Below are positions 45,908 through 58,146 of a stretch of 64,000 nucleotides of DNA, piece by piece; the first letter of the stretch is position 1, and the number at the start of each line of letters is the position of its first letter. The DNA is from Calamus simplicifolius (taxonomy: Eukaryota; Streptophyta; Magnoliopsida; Arecales; Arecaceae), in assembly GCA_900491605.1 (NCBI GenBank), contig UESW01004380.1, forward strand, positions 483,763-547,762. The letters are read 5' to 3'. The notes beneath the pieces are model-generated. The model saw only the letters and a list, made by a program, of their open reading frames with translations, was not told the DNA's origin and did no database searches. Position numbers and translations under genes: made by a program.

Positions 45908-46144
45908 AAGACCCCGAGCTAAGGGTAGGGGACCTTCTTCTTCTCTCTTAAACATACTCACACAATATATTCCTGTTCTACAAGCTCACTAACTTGAGCA
46001 TCGGAGGATCCCCATCGGAACCATCGGCCCGGGACTTCTTGCAGATTCTTGGAGGAAGAAGGCGACCTTTTCACCTCCTCGGAGGCCTCCGAAGATTTCA
46101 GTACACCCGACACTCATCATAAGTGACTTGACAGCAACATTATA

Positions 46145-46583
46145 CAATATAATCTCTTATTTTTATGGCATACTTTATGTAATTATTTATTAAACTTAGG
46201 TTATTAAAATATCAGATGATTTTGGATTAGCAGCGATTCTACACCATCGCTAAGATGACTAACCAAAGGCCGTCGAGGGGACGGCCGTCCGATTAATCTT
46301 CGCCGCACGAGAGCTGGGCCCGAGGACAAGTTTCCGCACGGACCAATTTGCTCTGTCTCGGAGCTCACGTGTCAGCAAACGGCCCCGCTGGGATGCGCAC
46401 ATGCGCTTTCGTGGTGATTTCCACCTCCCTCGAGACGCCCGAACGTGCGCGGGGAACGGTCCGTATTCTCCCGGATCTCACTTGAGTTCCCTTTCTGTCT
46501 CACCACGGCCCCTTTATCGGCAGAGAATGCCGATTTCGAGACCGCGAGCGGTGGGCCCCCAAACCCTGATTGAAACGCTATAA
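46145..46583 (+). promoter_or_regulatory. Upstream region of the RAD7-like gene
   Basis: After about 100 bp of AT-rich DNA it becomes GC-rich, as in many monocot promoters. A TATA-like CTATAAATG overlaps the start codon at 46577-46585. If that is the core promoter, translation would begin at the in-frame ATG 46635 or 46674 instead. The LARD insertion has displaced everything further upstream. Confidence 0.5.
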
Positions 46584-49500
46584 ATGCCTCCGCCACCGCC
46601 GCTCGAGCCGTCCACCTCAGACGGGTCCGATGCCATGCCGGTAACCGTCTCGTCGGCGTCCCCCTCCTCAGAGATGGAGGCAGGCTTAGGGTTAGGTTTT
46701 GGTTCCTCTGGATCGGGGCCTCCCCGGAGGCGGAGCCACCGCCTCGCTTCCATATCGCCCGCTCCGGAGAGCGCCGTCGTCGCTTCAGAGGAGAGGAGCA
46801 GGAAGAAGAAGTGGATCGCTAGGGCTTCCAACGAGAAAGGGGGAGAAACGAGGGTTTTGGTTTTGGAGAAGACGATGTCATCGGGTGATCCTGTTGATCT
46901 ACTGCCGTCTGTGAACTCCTCTGCAGGCGATGGCGTGGAGGAGAGCTACATGAGGTTGCGATCGGGTTCCAGGATTTCCCGGAGAAGGGTTGAAGTTGAT
47001 TCCGATCTGGTTCCGGTGGATGGAGAAATGGCTCATTCGGTATTCGATTTTGATCGTGGGAAAGCCAACGAAGAGGTGGTAAGATTCGGCACTCACGAGG
47101 AAGAAAAGGGAATATTCGTTGTGGAAGATGATATCTTGTTTACTGAGAAGTCTGAGGTTGAATCAGATGGGGGATTGATTTTCCGAGAGAAAGTTGGAGA
47201 ACTCTCACGGGATGAGAATGGGTCGGTGAAGCGACGAAGGTCTGGCAAGACAAAAGGGCGGAAGCATCTCCGAGTAAGAGCAGAGAGGAGTAAAGCTATT
47301 GGTTCAATCCCCGAAGAAGAAGTTTTCAAGCCTGAGGAAAGAACCTGCAGGGAAGAAGATGAAGAGCCAGATGATGGCCAAGACAAGGAGGATTGTCCAA
47401 GTCCATTGCCCAGTGGCGAGAAGATCATCAATGAGGAGGCGGAGGCTAGGTACTTGAAGCTGAGATCAGGTTCCAAGATTTCCAAGCTTATGATAGAAAT
47501 AAATGGCATCGATTCTGATCTCGTTCAGGAGGATGAGAATCAGATGGTTCATGAAAGAGGGAGGTACAGCTATGAAGAAAAAGGCAAAGCGGAATTGGAA
47601 ATAGATGTTGGGTGTACAAAGAAAGCTGGTGTAGGGATGGCTCTTGAATTGAATGGAGTTCTTGGGTATAGAGAATCAGATAATGGAAGAACGGCAGGTG
47701 GTACAGGGGGAAAAAGTTATAGTGCTGAGGAGAAAGGAAAGGGTAAATCTGTTGTGGTGGATAATTTCTTGTCAACAGGTATCAGAGATTTTGACTTGAA
47801 CGTGGACGCAATTGGTGAAGAAGAAGTTGAGCGACACTCGAGAGATGGGGATGGATTGGTGGAACAAAGGATTTCTGGAAGACCAGGAGGACAAAAGCAG
47901 TCCCGGAGGGAAGCAGAGAGAAACAAAGCTATAGAGTTAGCTCCTAAATTCGCCTTTTTCAAACCTGAAGAACATGGTGGTGAAGAGGAAAAAGAAGAGG
48001 AAGATGAACTAGAAGATTTAATGCCGGGGACTGACCAGGAGGATTGGCCAGGCCCATTCTCTACTGCCATGAAGATAATTGAGGAGCGTGCTGAAAGACT
48101 AAGGGCTCGGGAGTTGAACTCTTCTTCCAAGAAGAAGGAGTCTACTGAAGTGAGGATACAATGGATTCCTTCAAAGGATAAGAAATGCAAGCCCAGTGGT
48201 CGGCCAATTCCGTTGCTTAAGGAATTGTGCCTGAAAGTTCTATCAGATAATGCCGAAGAGATTGAATCACTTGAAGGGATTCCTGATGTCCTCAAGCACA
48301 GGCTTGCACTGATGCTTTGTCGTTCTAGGAAGATGAATTCTCGTGTTCTTGGTCTTCTCATGAATGGGGCTCCGATCGAGATACGCTTGACTGATTGTTC
48401 ATGGGCTACAGAAGCGGAGTTTGAGGCTATTTTCAGGGGATGCAACACTGGCAACCTGAAGGTATCCTGAAGTTACTTATACTCAAAACTTTTTTTCATG
48501 ATTTTTAAACATTAATATTCTTCTTCTAAAGTATAGCATTTTTGTGGTGAAATTCCAGTTTCGGATAAAATTTGAACTTATTTTGTTTTTCTTGGAATCC
48601 ATCGATATTCTCATTGGTAGATGCCTAGTTTTCTTGGACACCTCTAACTGTGGTTATGTCATCGATTTTTCAATTGATGATATTCTAATATTGCTTGCCA
48701 AAGTCATCATGTTTAGCATTATTTGGTTCAAAAAATGTGCATTCTCCAAAGGTATTAGCATTTCTTGCTTTATATTCTAGTTTCTTTATTGTGCGATTCT
48801 TTCTATACTTGCCAGATCCTATGTTGAAGCTTTATTTTGATTGTTCTTCCTTTTTTGCTTCGGTGAAAGCAGGTGCTACAACTTGACCTATGTGGTCGAT
48901 GTATGCCGGATTATCTAGTGTGTGTTTCCTTGGCACGGTCTCCAAATAGTTTGTTGGCATTGACTACATTATCTCTGAAGGGTGCATATCGCCTTTCAGA
49001 TGATGGGCTTAATGCAATTGTTTCATCAGCGCCCTTATTGTGTTCTATAAATTTGTGCCAGTGTTCCCTTCTCACCTCGAGTGGAATCATTAATTTGGTA
49101 GAAAAACTGGATTCAGTGTTAAGAGAACTGTACATTGATGAGTGCCAAAATGTGGATGCTATGTTGATTCTTCCGGCATTGAAGAAGCTAAAGTATCTGG
49201 AAGTTTTGTCAGTGGCTGGTATTCAATCTGTCTGTGATAAATTTGTGCACCGGCTCATTCCTGTTTGTGGTTCAAACATGAGGGAGCTTGTTTTTGCTGG
49301 CTGTCAGTAAGTTCTTATCTCATTTCATAACCTCATTGTGATCCTGTTGTAATTGAAAAGCTACTAATGCATTCTCTTATGCTTTTAGAACATATCTTTT
49401 TTGAAACTATCAGCTGTTTGTTTTTCATGTTGATATGATTAATTTTTGGCCAGTTTTGCAGTTTTGCATCTACTTTTACACTTGTGAAGGACTCCTGGCT

Positions 49501-52500
49501 CTTGTTAATATGTTTTTCTGGTTCCCTCATGAAGAAGGCTGCACATAATTATAAATTGACTTCTGATTCTTGTTTATTTTCAACTGGATGCAGGAAATTG
49601 ACTACTGCTTCTATTAAAACTATTGGGGAAAATTGTTCTCGATTATGCACTCTTGATCTTCGTAACTTGAACAGGTTGAATGATTCTGCAATAGAACACC
49701 TTGCCAATGGTTGCAGATCAATCCAGAAACTTAAGCTTCGCCGAAATGCATTCAGGTTGCTTCATAATCTATGTGATAACATTTTTAATTGTCAGCTTCT
49801 TTGGCACCCTCATGATATCAAATTTGTTCATACTTTCATATTGAAACTTCTCGTCAACTTCAATTGCTCTTATTCTTGGAGAAACATATGGCCATGCTTT
49901 CTTTGATGTTTCTTTTAGTAATTTTATATCTTATTAATTATTTTGTTATCCTTACAACCTAGGAAGTTCAAAAGTTCAAATAGTCGGCATGTTGTAAAAG
50001 TGATTAGGCTTTTCTCTGCTAGCTGATATATCCTCAACTGGCCGAGGGTTGGCAACAGTCCCGGAATGATTTCAATTAGTGAGCTGGGCATGCATGGCCA
50101 TGCAGAAATAATTGTGCCATAGTTCCTGTTAGTTGTGTCATTTTCAGTTTCAGAAAGAAGGATTGATAGTATAACTGAAAGAAGATTTTAGTTTTGTTCT
50201 AGAATACTTGATGAATGAATATTGAAGGTTCATGGAAGAACTTGGTTGCCACATTGCACCTCATCAATCTAATTCTAATGAAGCAGAAGGTTGGTCTTTG
50301 CAAACAATCTTCCATTTTTTCAAGTATTGTTTTAATTAAAGTTTCAGAATATGCTTAAGAGTCAAAGGAGTGAAAATCCTGCCAAGCATAACTTTTTAGG
50401 TTGAAGAACATGATAATGTATGAGTGGCCAATCACTCCTTTTTCTGATCATGTCAAACAAATTATTCTGAATTTCTGATTTCTATTTTATAAAACAACAA
50501 AAATTTTAAATCGAATAGTTATCAGTAATGGAACTCAACTAGCACTTGATGAGGTGTATCTGTAATTTTCTGGTTGAATGGTTTCAAACAAGACCAGTTC
50601 AAACTAGCCAATTCATTCTCTCTTTTTTATCAGTCTCAAATGGATTGTGAATCCATCTGTTAGAAATTTGACATGTTTTGGTAAAACTTGCGCCATGCCC
50701 TTATGCATTGCTGGTTATTTTAAAAATGTTACTTTGTATGCCCAATCTGAATTGCATTGCTCTCCCTGGCTGAAGAAAACTTGTCAATGGTTCTATTGAT
50801 GGTAATATTATATTTCTTAGTAATGTAGGGCCTGTTTGGGATGGATGTTGGCTAACAATTATCTCACATAGCTGTCGGAAAATAGCTACCTAAAGGCATT
50901 CCAACAGCCAATCCAAACAGGGCTGTAGGGTTGTAGGAACTTCTCTTTTGGTAGATGATTATTTAGTTCTTTGGGAAGTTTCTTTCCTGCCTGCCTTTTT
51001 TGTTAGTTCTCATGTTGGTGTCCAATATCTAAAATAGCTAGACATATTTTAAGAATTTAAGAACATTATTTCTGCTTGCTAGTCATATTGTTGTCCTCTT
51101 TATCATGGTTAATATTAAAATTTAAAGCATAAATTGTAGGCTCTTGCTATAGCGCTTTTCATTTTTTCAAAAGAGAAATTTTCGACTATCTAGTAAAGAA
51201 GCAATGGATGCAGATAATCCATTGGCAATTGGTTCTTGCAAAATTAGTATTTCATTCTATAGAAAAATAAAATGGATGAAAGTTGAGTAGGGGCCACATC
51301 AAACCCCTTTTTAGAAAGTGAACTTGTGCTAATTGGATGCTTTTTGAAGGATTGTATTCCAAATGACAAAAAGTAGGTTGTTATTCATATTCTTGTCTCA
51401 TCATCTGTTTGCAAGTGCCTATGACCTGAAGCTCTATTAAAGCTTTGCTTACTTTAGCGTGCAATCTGCCTTGCTGAACTTTCTTCAGTTATCATGTATT
51501 CAATCTAGTCATTGCCAACCTGTTTCAGATTCCTGTACTTCTAAACTAACTACTGCTAGTGAATGGCAGTGATGAAGCAGTTGCTGCATTCTTGGAAGCA
51601 TCTGGAGGGTTATTGACTGAACTTTCACTTAACAGTGTTGAAAAGGTATCGCACTCACTTGTTTATCTCTTTGCAAGTAAGATAGTTGATTTTTAGGAAG
51701 TTCATCAGCTTTTGCCTGGATCTGGATTTTGATTTACGTTTGAAATTATTTATCTCCTGGTGCAAATAGGTTGATCAAATAAAGGGCTACAGATTGGATG
51801 AGTGGAAAACATGTACTTGTTATTTGGTGTTGAACACATTGATTGTATTGTCTGCTGCGTGAGGAAATTACAATCTATAAATGTGATGGTGTGATGTTAT
51901 AGACTTGAAATATTTGTTATATTTTCCTCCCAGGGTAGGTTAGCTTATTGCCTTCTTGAATTAGTGTGGCTGGGATCCTACACCACACGTTCATGATATA
52001 GGAATTCGATTTTGGATTATATCTTGCTTTGGTAGGTTGCTCAGATTGTTCCTTTGGCCTTTTTTCATGGTTTATGACTATGATTTAGATTCCTTTTCTT
52101 GTCTATTTAGAGAGGATATAAAAGGGCTTTAAAAGATAGAAGCTTCTTCAAATTTATGGTTTGGATGATAGAGGTTATATTTGTAGGACGGGTGGTATGA
52201 ATATATTATCCGGTTGTTTATTGTTGGTGGCAAACATGTCATGTTGGGAGGTTATCTGGATAAAGGTTTTCATCATGGCTGAGATCTCAGCGTAGATAAT
52301 GTCATTATTGGGCATTCTCTAGTGCAATAATATATTCAATCTTGGCTAATATAAACCCTATATATCCCAAATATCATCTGCCAAGGTATCAATATATCAT
52401 CTGAGTTTTTCTATAAAATTTCATGTGAGATTTTTTAATTATTAAATGCTAATAACTTTAATGGAAAATATCCTTGGTCTTACAAATAATGGCTTGTATT

Positions 52501-53760
52501 TTCATATTTTTGTTCTGATATGCCAACATCTCAGAATATGTTGGTTGTTTGCAGATTTTTCTGATCTATCATCTTGGCCCTGATGAACTGAGACTCTATC
52601 TCTATATTGGCCACCCACCCAGATAAATGAGTTATTAGGTTATCAAAATCTTGATCTCTACAAGCTCCCCTTTTCTGTTAGTTAGAATATAAGTCAAAAA
52701 AAAAAAAAAATACAAACAATAGAAAACTTGAACAAAAAACTTAAAAAATAAAAGAATCCAAGAAAGGGAAATGAAGTGTGGAGATACTTTGTACTTTTGG
52801 ACGTGTTTGTATTATTTGCTGGACTTCAGTTGTTCATAAGGTCATCATATTCATAAGGTCATCATATTTAGCAATTTTGGAGCTGATTATTGCTTGAATT
52901 TTTATTTTTTATTTTTTAGTAGTATGTAAAATTATACTGAATTTTGGAGTTTCTTTAAGGTTAAAAGGTTATTTAATCTAATACATATTTGTACTTAAAT
53001 ACATGAAAAATGACTGCAATATGATAGAATATAGCAGCACGAAGCTTTTTCTTTTTTTTTTTAAGAAAAAAAAAACATGGATGGCTAGTTTCGGATAGTT
53101 TAGATTCAGCTAAAATGGGTCTGTTTTATCTGAAATTTACATTAAATAATTCAATCAAAACAATAGCTTGGTACTTTGAAGTGAATTTTAAAGGAAACTA
53201 GAGAGTTTGTATATTCTTGCTTTGAATATTTTCCTTTTCCAAACACTCATAGGTTGCTTTGAATATTCTTGCTTTGCATTTTGCCAATTCTGATGGATAT
53301 TGACCACGACCTACACGCTTATGGCAGGTTGCACAACACACAGCTGTTGCCATTTCTCGGAAGTGCTCCTCAACTTTACAAAGTCTGGATCTTTCCTTCT
53401 GCCGCAAGATGACTGATGAAGCGCTGGGATTGATTGTTGACAACTGTTCGTATCTCAGGATTCTTAGACTGTTTGGATGCACCCAGGTATTTTATACGCA
53501 TCCAATAATCTCGTTCTAGTGAGCCGTGCCTTTGGAATACTTGCGACGTTTGAGAGAGTTAGCTAGTGCTGTTTTTTAAGGTTGCTTGCATTAAAAAGTA
53601 GACAATCTACATGTCATTCAAATTGAATTTGATATCATGATAGATAATGGTCTTTATGCAGGTCTCCGACACATTCTTGGATGGTCACTCGAATCCCCTT
53701 GTCACAATCATTGGATTGAAGGGGCGTATATTAGATCAAATGGAAATTCCTGATTTTTAG
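46584..53760 (+). CDS. RAD7-like leucine-rich-repeat protein (homologue of Arabidopsis At2g06040)
   Basis: Six exons joined by GT/AG introns in matching phases: 46584-48461, 48873-49306, 49594-49755, 51570-51645, 53328-53486 and 53662-53760, giving about 935 residues. The N-terminal 540 residues are charged and low-complexity, with an internal duplication. A conserved block (LKELCLKVLSDNAEEIESLEGIPD, from about 546) precedes cysteine-containing LRRs (LQLDLCGRCMPDYL, LTTLSLKGAYRLSDDGL, LRELYIDECQNVDAM, LCTLDLRNLNRLNDSA, LQSLDLSFCRKMTDEAL). Yeast Rad7 acts in global-genome nucleotide excision repair with Rad16 and a cullin E3 ligase; the plant protein's role is only inferred by family. The final exon ends at DF then TAG, somewhat shorter than I expect for homologues. 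No stop or frameshift is seen, so it is likely functional. Introns 3 and 4 are long (1.8 and 1.7 kb). Confidence 0.88.
50828..50923. mobile_element. Small foldback MITE-like element in intron 3 of the RAD7-like gene
   Basis: About 96 bp with imperfect inverted ends (left GGGCCTGTTTGGGATGG, right complement GCCCTGTTTGGATTGG) flanked by TGTA on both sides. The GGCCTGTTTGG end type is common in plant MITEs. The family is not resolved. Confidence 0.5.
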
Positions 53761-56700
53761 TAAGGCAACTGCATCTATTTTCTGTGGCAGCTGTATACAT
53801 TGTGTCCTTGGTTCACATTTGCATGGTCCTTCAGGATCTTGTACGCTTTTGTTTCTATTTTCTCGGAAAACAAACGTTTATGATCCAAACATGTTACCGT
53901 GCAACTTTATGACATTGTATAGAGAAATCACATGAAAGCGGATAATATTTTGCAGACCAGAATGAATTTATCCTGCTGAGCAAAGTGAGCTTTACATTTA
54001 CGTAGTCATTGGATCTGTTTTGCAGTGGGTTGACGAAATCGTATCTACTGATTCTGTTCGCATATCAATGTCATAGTCCTGAAACACGTCCAGGGATCTA
54101 AACGTTGAGATTTTATTCCAACCCTCATGTATGGTCAATCTTCTTCTCAATGGTCGTACCCCAGGACTTCTATGATTTCTTTGGTGTAAAGCACTTGCCT
54201 TCTGATTTTTTTTTTTGTGCATCATTGAATTTAGTTTTTTGCTAATTAAAATTCTCAAACTCTTGGTTGAAGAATCGAATCTCGCATAAAATTATGAAAA
54301 CGCTACCGGTCCTGCGAACATTATTTTTATCGAAGGATTTTTTTTTATTTTTGTGGTGAAATATGGTTTATTTAATTTTTCACTGTGGCAATTCGATGGA
54401 CTTCTCGGATGGGCCTGGAATTGCTCCTGTGGTTTTGGATCTGGCCCTGAATAATTTCTTGTCCCTTCTTTTAATTTCTTTTATCTGTTTGGATCTTTGG
54501 TTGGATCTTTGAAGGGAGAAGAAAGAGAGTAAAAGTTGGGGAAAAAAATAGGAAAGAGGAGAAGGGTTATTATCTTCTCCTTTTTGAAAAATGAGAGAAA
54601 AAAAGAGGATAAATTAAACTCACATTGTTTGGATAGAAAGAAAGGAAGAAAGTAATCATGTTTATAAAATTACGAACATATTTTTACCAAAGAGATTCAA
54701 ATCAATTTATAGGGATAAATTTGAAAAAATAAGATAAAATTTATAAACTCATTCTTTTTTCCTTCCCTCTCTCAGATTAACTTTTATCTAAACATATCCT
54801 TAATAAAAAGGGCGTTTGATGACCATTTTTTTGGATCATTTCAAGATTGTTACCGGTGATCCTAATGTTTGGTATAGTATGTCTTTAGTATAATATGTCA
54901 TAATGATCAAGGATCATTAGTAATCTAACATTAATAGGTTTGGTATGCCATGAGAATTTAAGGTTAAATAAGCTATAAAATATAAAATTATTTATATTAT
55001 TTAATATATTATATTTTATGATATTGTATTATATATGTTATATATATATATATATATATACATATATATATACAATATCATAAATAATATATTAAATAAT
55101 ATAATAAATAATGGTGCCATATATTAATTTTATATCTTATATTATATATAAATTATTGTATATTTATTATAAAAAAAACACTTTGATATTTTATTAGTAA
55201 TCTTAGATTATGTAGTGCAATCAAATCGGATAATTTCATTACCGTCTCATGGCTGTTGCATAAATCATCAGCATGGTGGGATAACCCCACACCGAAGTTA
55301 AAACGGACTGCTAATTAAGTTGGGGCTTAACAGCTTGCATTGGATAACTCATGATTGGGTGAGTTTGAACCAACGAAGAACTCTTATTTGTCTGGATTTA
55401 TTCTTTTCTCCAAAAGAATCAGCCCTGCTTGGATTTGGATTCTTTTGTGAAAATCCGAATGGAGCCATCCCCAGCTCTTTTCTTGTGAGGTCTCCATCTC
55501 CATCTCCATCTCCATTCCTGCCACCAAAGCCATTGCTACGATCGCTACCATCACCATTACCACACATGGCCAGGCTCCGGCTCCCCTCAACTGAACCTCC
55601 GAGAAAAGTTCTTCGCCATCGTAGCCATCATCACAACCATGCATACAATCACCGTTATTGCCGTCGCTGTTGTTCAATATTGTTGCCTGTTGGAAGAACC
55701 AATCGCAGCTGGGTGCAAGCGAGGGTCTGTGTCATCCTATACTTAAAAACAGATTACATTGCTACTGTACATACCAAAGAAATGAGTAAACCATGAGCCA
55801 TAGTGATAAGCACAATATAATTAATCTTATATTCTTGTCACTAAGTTAAAATATCAAAATTATCTATTCTTTTTTTAATTAAAAATTTATAAAATTATTA
55901 TTTAAATAAAATTTAATCCATGATGAAGTTATAATTTTTATTTTTTTAATTAAAATATTTTATAATTGATCAGTGCTACTGTCTCTAGCTATTATTACCC
56001 TATGAGTCTATCCTAAACCATCTATTTTAATTTTAGAATCCATAACTAAAGTTAAACAATGACAATGTGAAACTTTTTTTATTATTTATTAAATCTCTAA
56101 AATTTTCATTATTCTTATATTATAAAAAATTATTGATAATATTATCAATTTGTTGCAAAATTAAAAAGAAGCGAGATAATAAATACTAAATAAAATATTA
56201 GTAGCTTCATAAAAATGTTTCAAAATTACGTAACAATACTAGATTTATTTTATTGATATTCTAATATTGGTTCATCAGTGAAGTAAATATTATAAAAATT
56301 AGTACTAATATTTTATATTCAAAACATGATTGTAATATTTAATATGAATAATTTCATCTATGTTTTATATCTAATAAAAATTATTTAAAGTTTTTACTAC
56401 GAGCAATACACAAAGCTTTAAATTCTTATTTTTTGCTCCTAAAGTTTATATATTTAATTATATATCTAACTTTACTTATATAATTAAATATTTTTAAACC
56501 ATTTTATATAATTAAATTTATAATACAATAAAAACATTCTATATAAATAATTTTTCATCTAAAATAGGATGCAATTGCATTTTGAATAACTCAACAATAA
56601 CATTACTATTAGTGGTATGATCTAAACTAATTAAAAAATATTATATATGATATTCATATACTATATGCATGATTTAAGAAGTAATGTTAGTAGCATTGTG

Positions 56701-58140
56701 TAGATGTTTAATTAATTTAAAACTAAGAATTTATTTTTTATTATCTAGTCGCAATCAATAAAATATGTAGTAATACAATAGATTTTTATATAATTTTTAT
56801 TTAAAACAATCAAATTTAGCATAACTTTTTAAATGTAGAATTTACAATAGATTTTTATATAATTTTCAAACATGGATTTTTTTACTAAAAATATATTTTA
56901 TTTTCTATAATTAATTTTGATAATTCTTTTTTGTTTAATTATTGGGAATAAAAAATTTTTATTAACTCATCTTCATGTCTAGGTTTAATTTCAGCTCAGA
57001 TGGAGTTATAAGCTGTACTCTTATGTTTTCTTTAGTGCTGAGACATATGATCAATTTTTTGTAAAGTATCATACATATGGTAGCTCTTCTTACAAATTTT
57101 ACAACAATACAAATTTTCTTACCATAGGCAAACTCCAAAACTCCTATGTTTAGCCTTGACAAGACTCGGTGATTGAGGTAGTGCTAGTAGCACTTGAGGA
57201 TATCATTTTCGATATATGATTGCAGCATGCTAAAATTAGCCCTATAATCCTCTATATCATGCCAAACCCAAAGATCTTATAATAGGGGCAAGAGCAACCA
57301 CCACAAAACATTATATAAGAATAGAGATTAGAGAGAGATTAAGATAACCAACTAATATGTTGAGAAAGATTAAGAGAGCTTAGAAGGACTTGTAAAAAGA
57401 TGAGAATGACCTAATTAAAAAAGCTTAAAAGAGCTAACAATTTGGTATGAGATAAGGAAGAAGAATCGGCTATTTACAGATCGAGGGCTTCTAAATATCA
57501 TAAATAGCCTTAAAACCCAGTTGTTTATGGTTATTGGAAAGTATAAATAAATCTTTTATTGCAAAACAAAAATATCTTTCGAAAGTTGAGCCTCAAAGAA
57601 AGAAAAATTAACTTTGAAAAAAAATAAAAATAAAAATAATACTGTATATGTATATGGCTGTTTTGCGGATCTAGCAGGCCGTGCTAATGGGCCAAGATAG
57701 CAGGTCATGCCGAATAGTTGCCATTTAAGAGTGCCGGGACCATCCCGACCCAGCTCACCCATGCACCACTATCGGCCAGCCCAGCCCGAACATGTAACGG
57801 GATGGACCAAGAAAAGTCTTTGTACACCGCTCCGATGCAGCAAATCCTACATGGGCTACGCCGCCCCCCCTTATTAGTCCACGTAGATCCAATGTGTCCT
57901 GACGCTATGGGATGGAAAAGCTGGGATACGATGTAACGTTTTGATCGTAACGTCCATTAAAAGCAGTACAACCTTATTTTGAAATTGGTGTGCAGATGAA
58001 AATGTCCTTTCCCTCCAGCATACTTCTACTCACCAATTTTTGTACGTAAGGCGAAGGACATTTTTACCCTTCAAAAGTTTTCTTACAAAAGGACAACTGG
58101 GCTCTTCTTCTTCTTCTTCTTCTTACCAAGAAAAATCGGT
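53761..58140. other. Intergenic, mostly AT-rich
   Basis: 3' flank of the RAD7-like gene, then AT-rich DNA. A (TA)n microsatellite is at about 55028-55075. A (CATCTC)n run at 55493-55515 gives a MEMEME-type frame on the minus strand and is not a gene. A GC-richer patch at 57660-57930 has fragments resembling decayed transposon ends (GGCCAGCCCAGCCCG). No supported gene. Confidence 0.55.
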
Positions 58141-58146
58141 CAGAAA

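Larger units (their letters stand above)
37462..46139 (+). mobile_element. LARD-like non-autonomous LTR retrotransposon with an EBF F-box fragment in its LTRs
   Basis: LTRs of about 2.47 and 2.51 kb (37462-39928 and 43627-46139) begin TGATGGGGCCAGTTAAC and end CAGCAACA. The target duplication is TTATA on both sides (37457-37461 and 46140-46144). A PBS begins after the 5' LTR and a purine tract precedes the 3' LTR. The 3.7-kb internal region has no gag, protease, RT, RNase H or integrase, only tandem repeats and GC-rich non-coding DNA. Long LTRs with a non-coding interior fit the large retrotransposon derivative (LARD) class, which must use enzymes in trans. LTR termini and the core near 39780-39850 resemble the Tat-like solo LTR at 33611. 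Confidence 0.93.
43627..46139 (+). repeat. 3' LTR of the LARD-like element
   Basis: Holds the second EBF fragment, the hexamer array (45155-45635) and a TATA box at 45899-45907. It ends 445 bp upstream of the RAD7-like start codon, in the same orientation. Confidence 0.93.

Noticed and set aside
47717..48454. 245-codon minus-strand frame opposite RAD7-like exon 1
   Set aside because: Serine-rich mirror of the glutamate/lysine-rich sense codons; no independent evidence.
54820..55250. Possible MITE starting GGGCGTTTGATGACC
   Set aside because: No convincing inverted partner end or target duplication was found.
55320..55796. 158-codon frame, and an opposing minus-strand frame
   Set aside because: Includes a (CATCTC)n simple repeat, a weak start context and no family resemblance.
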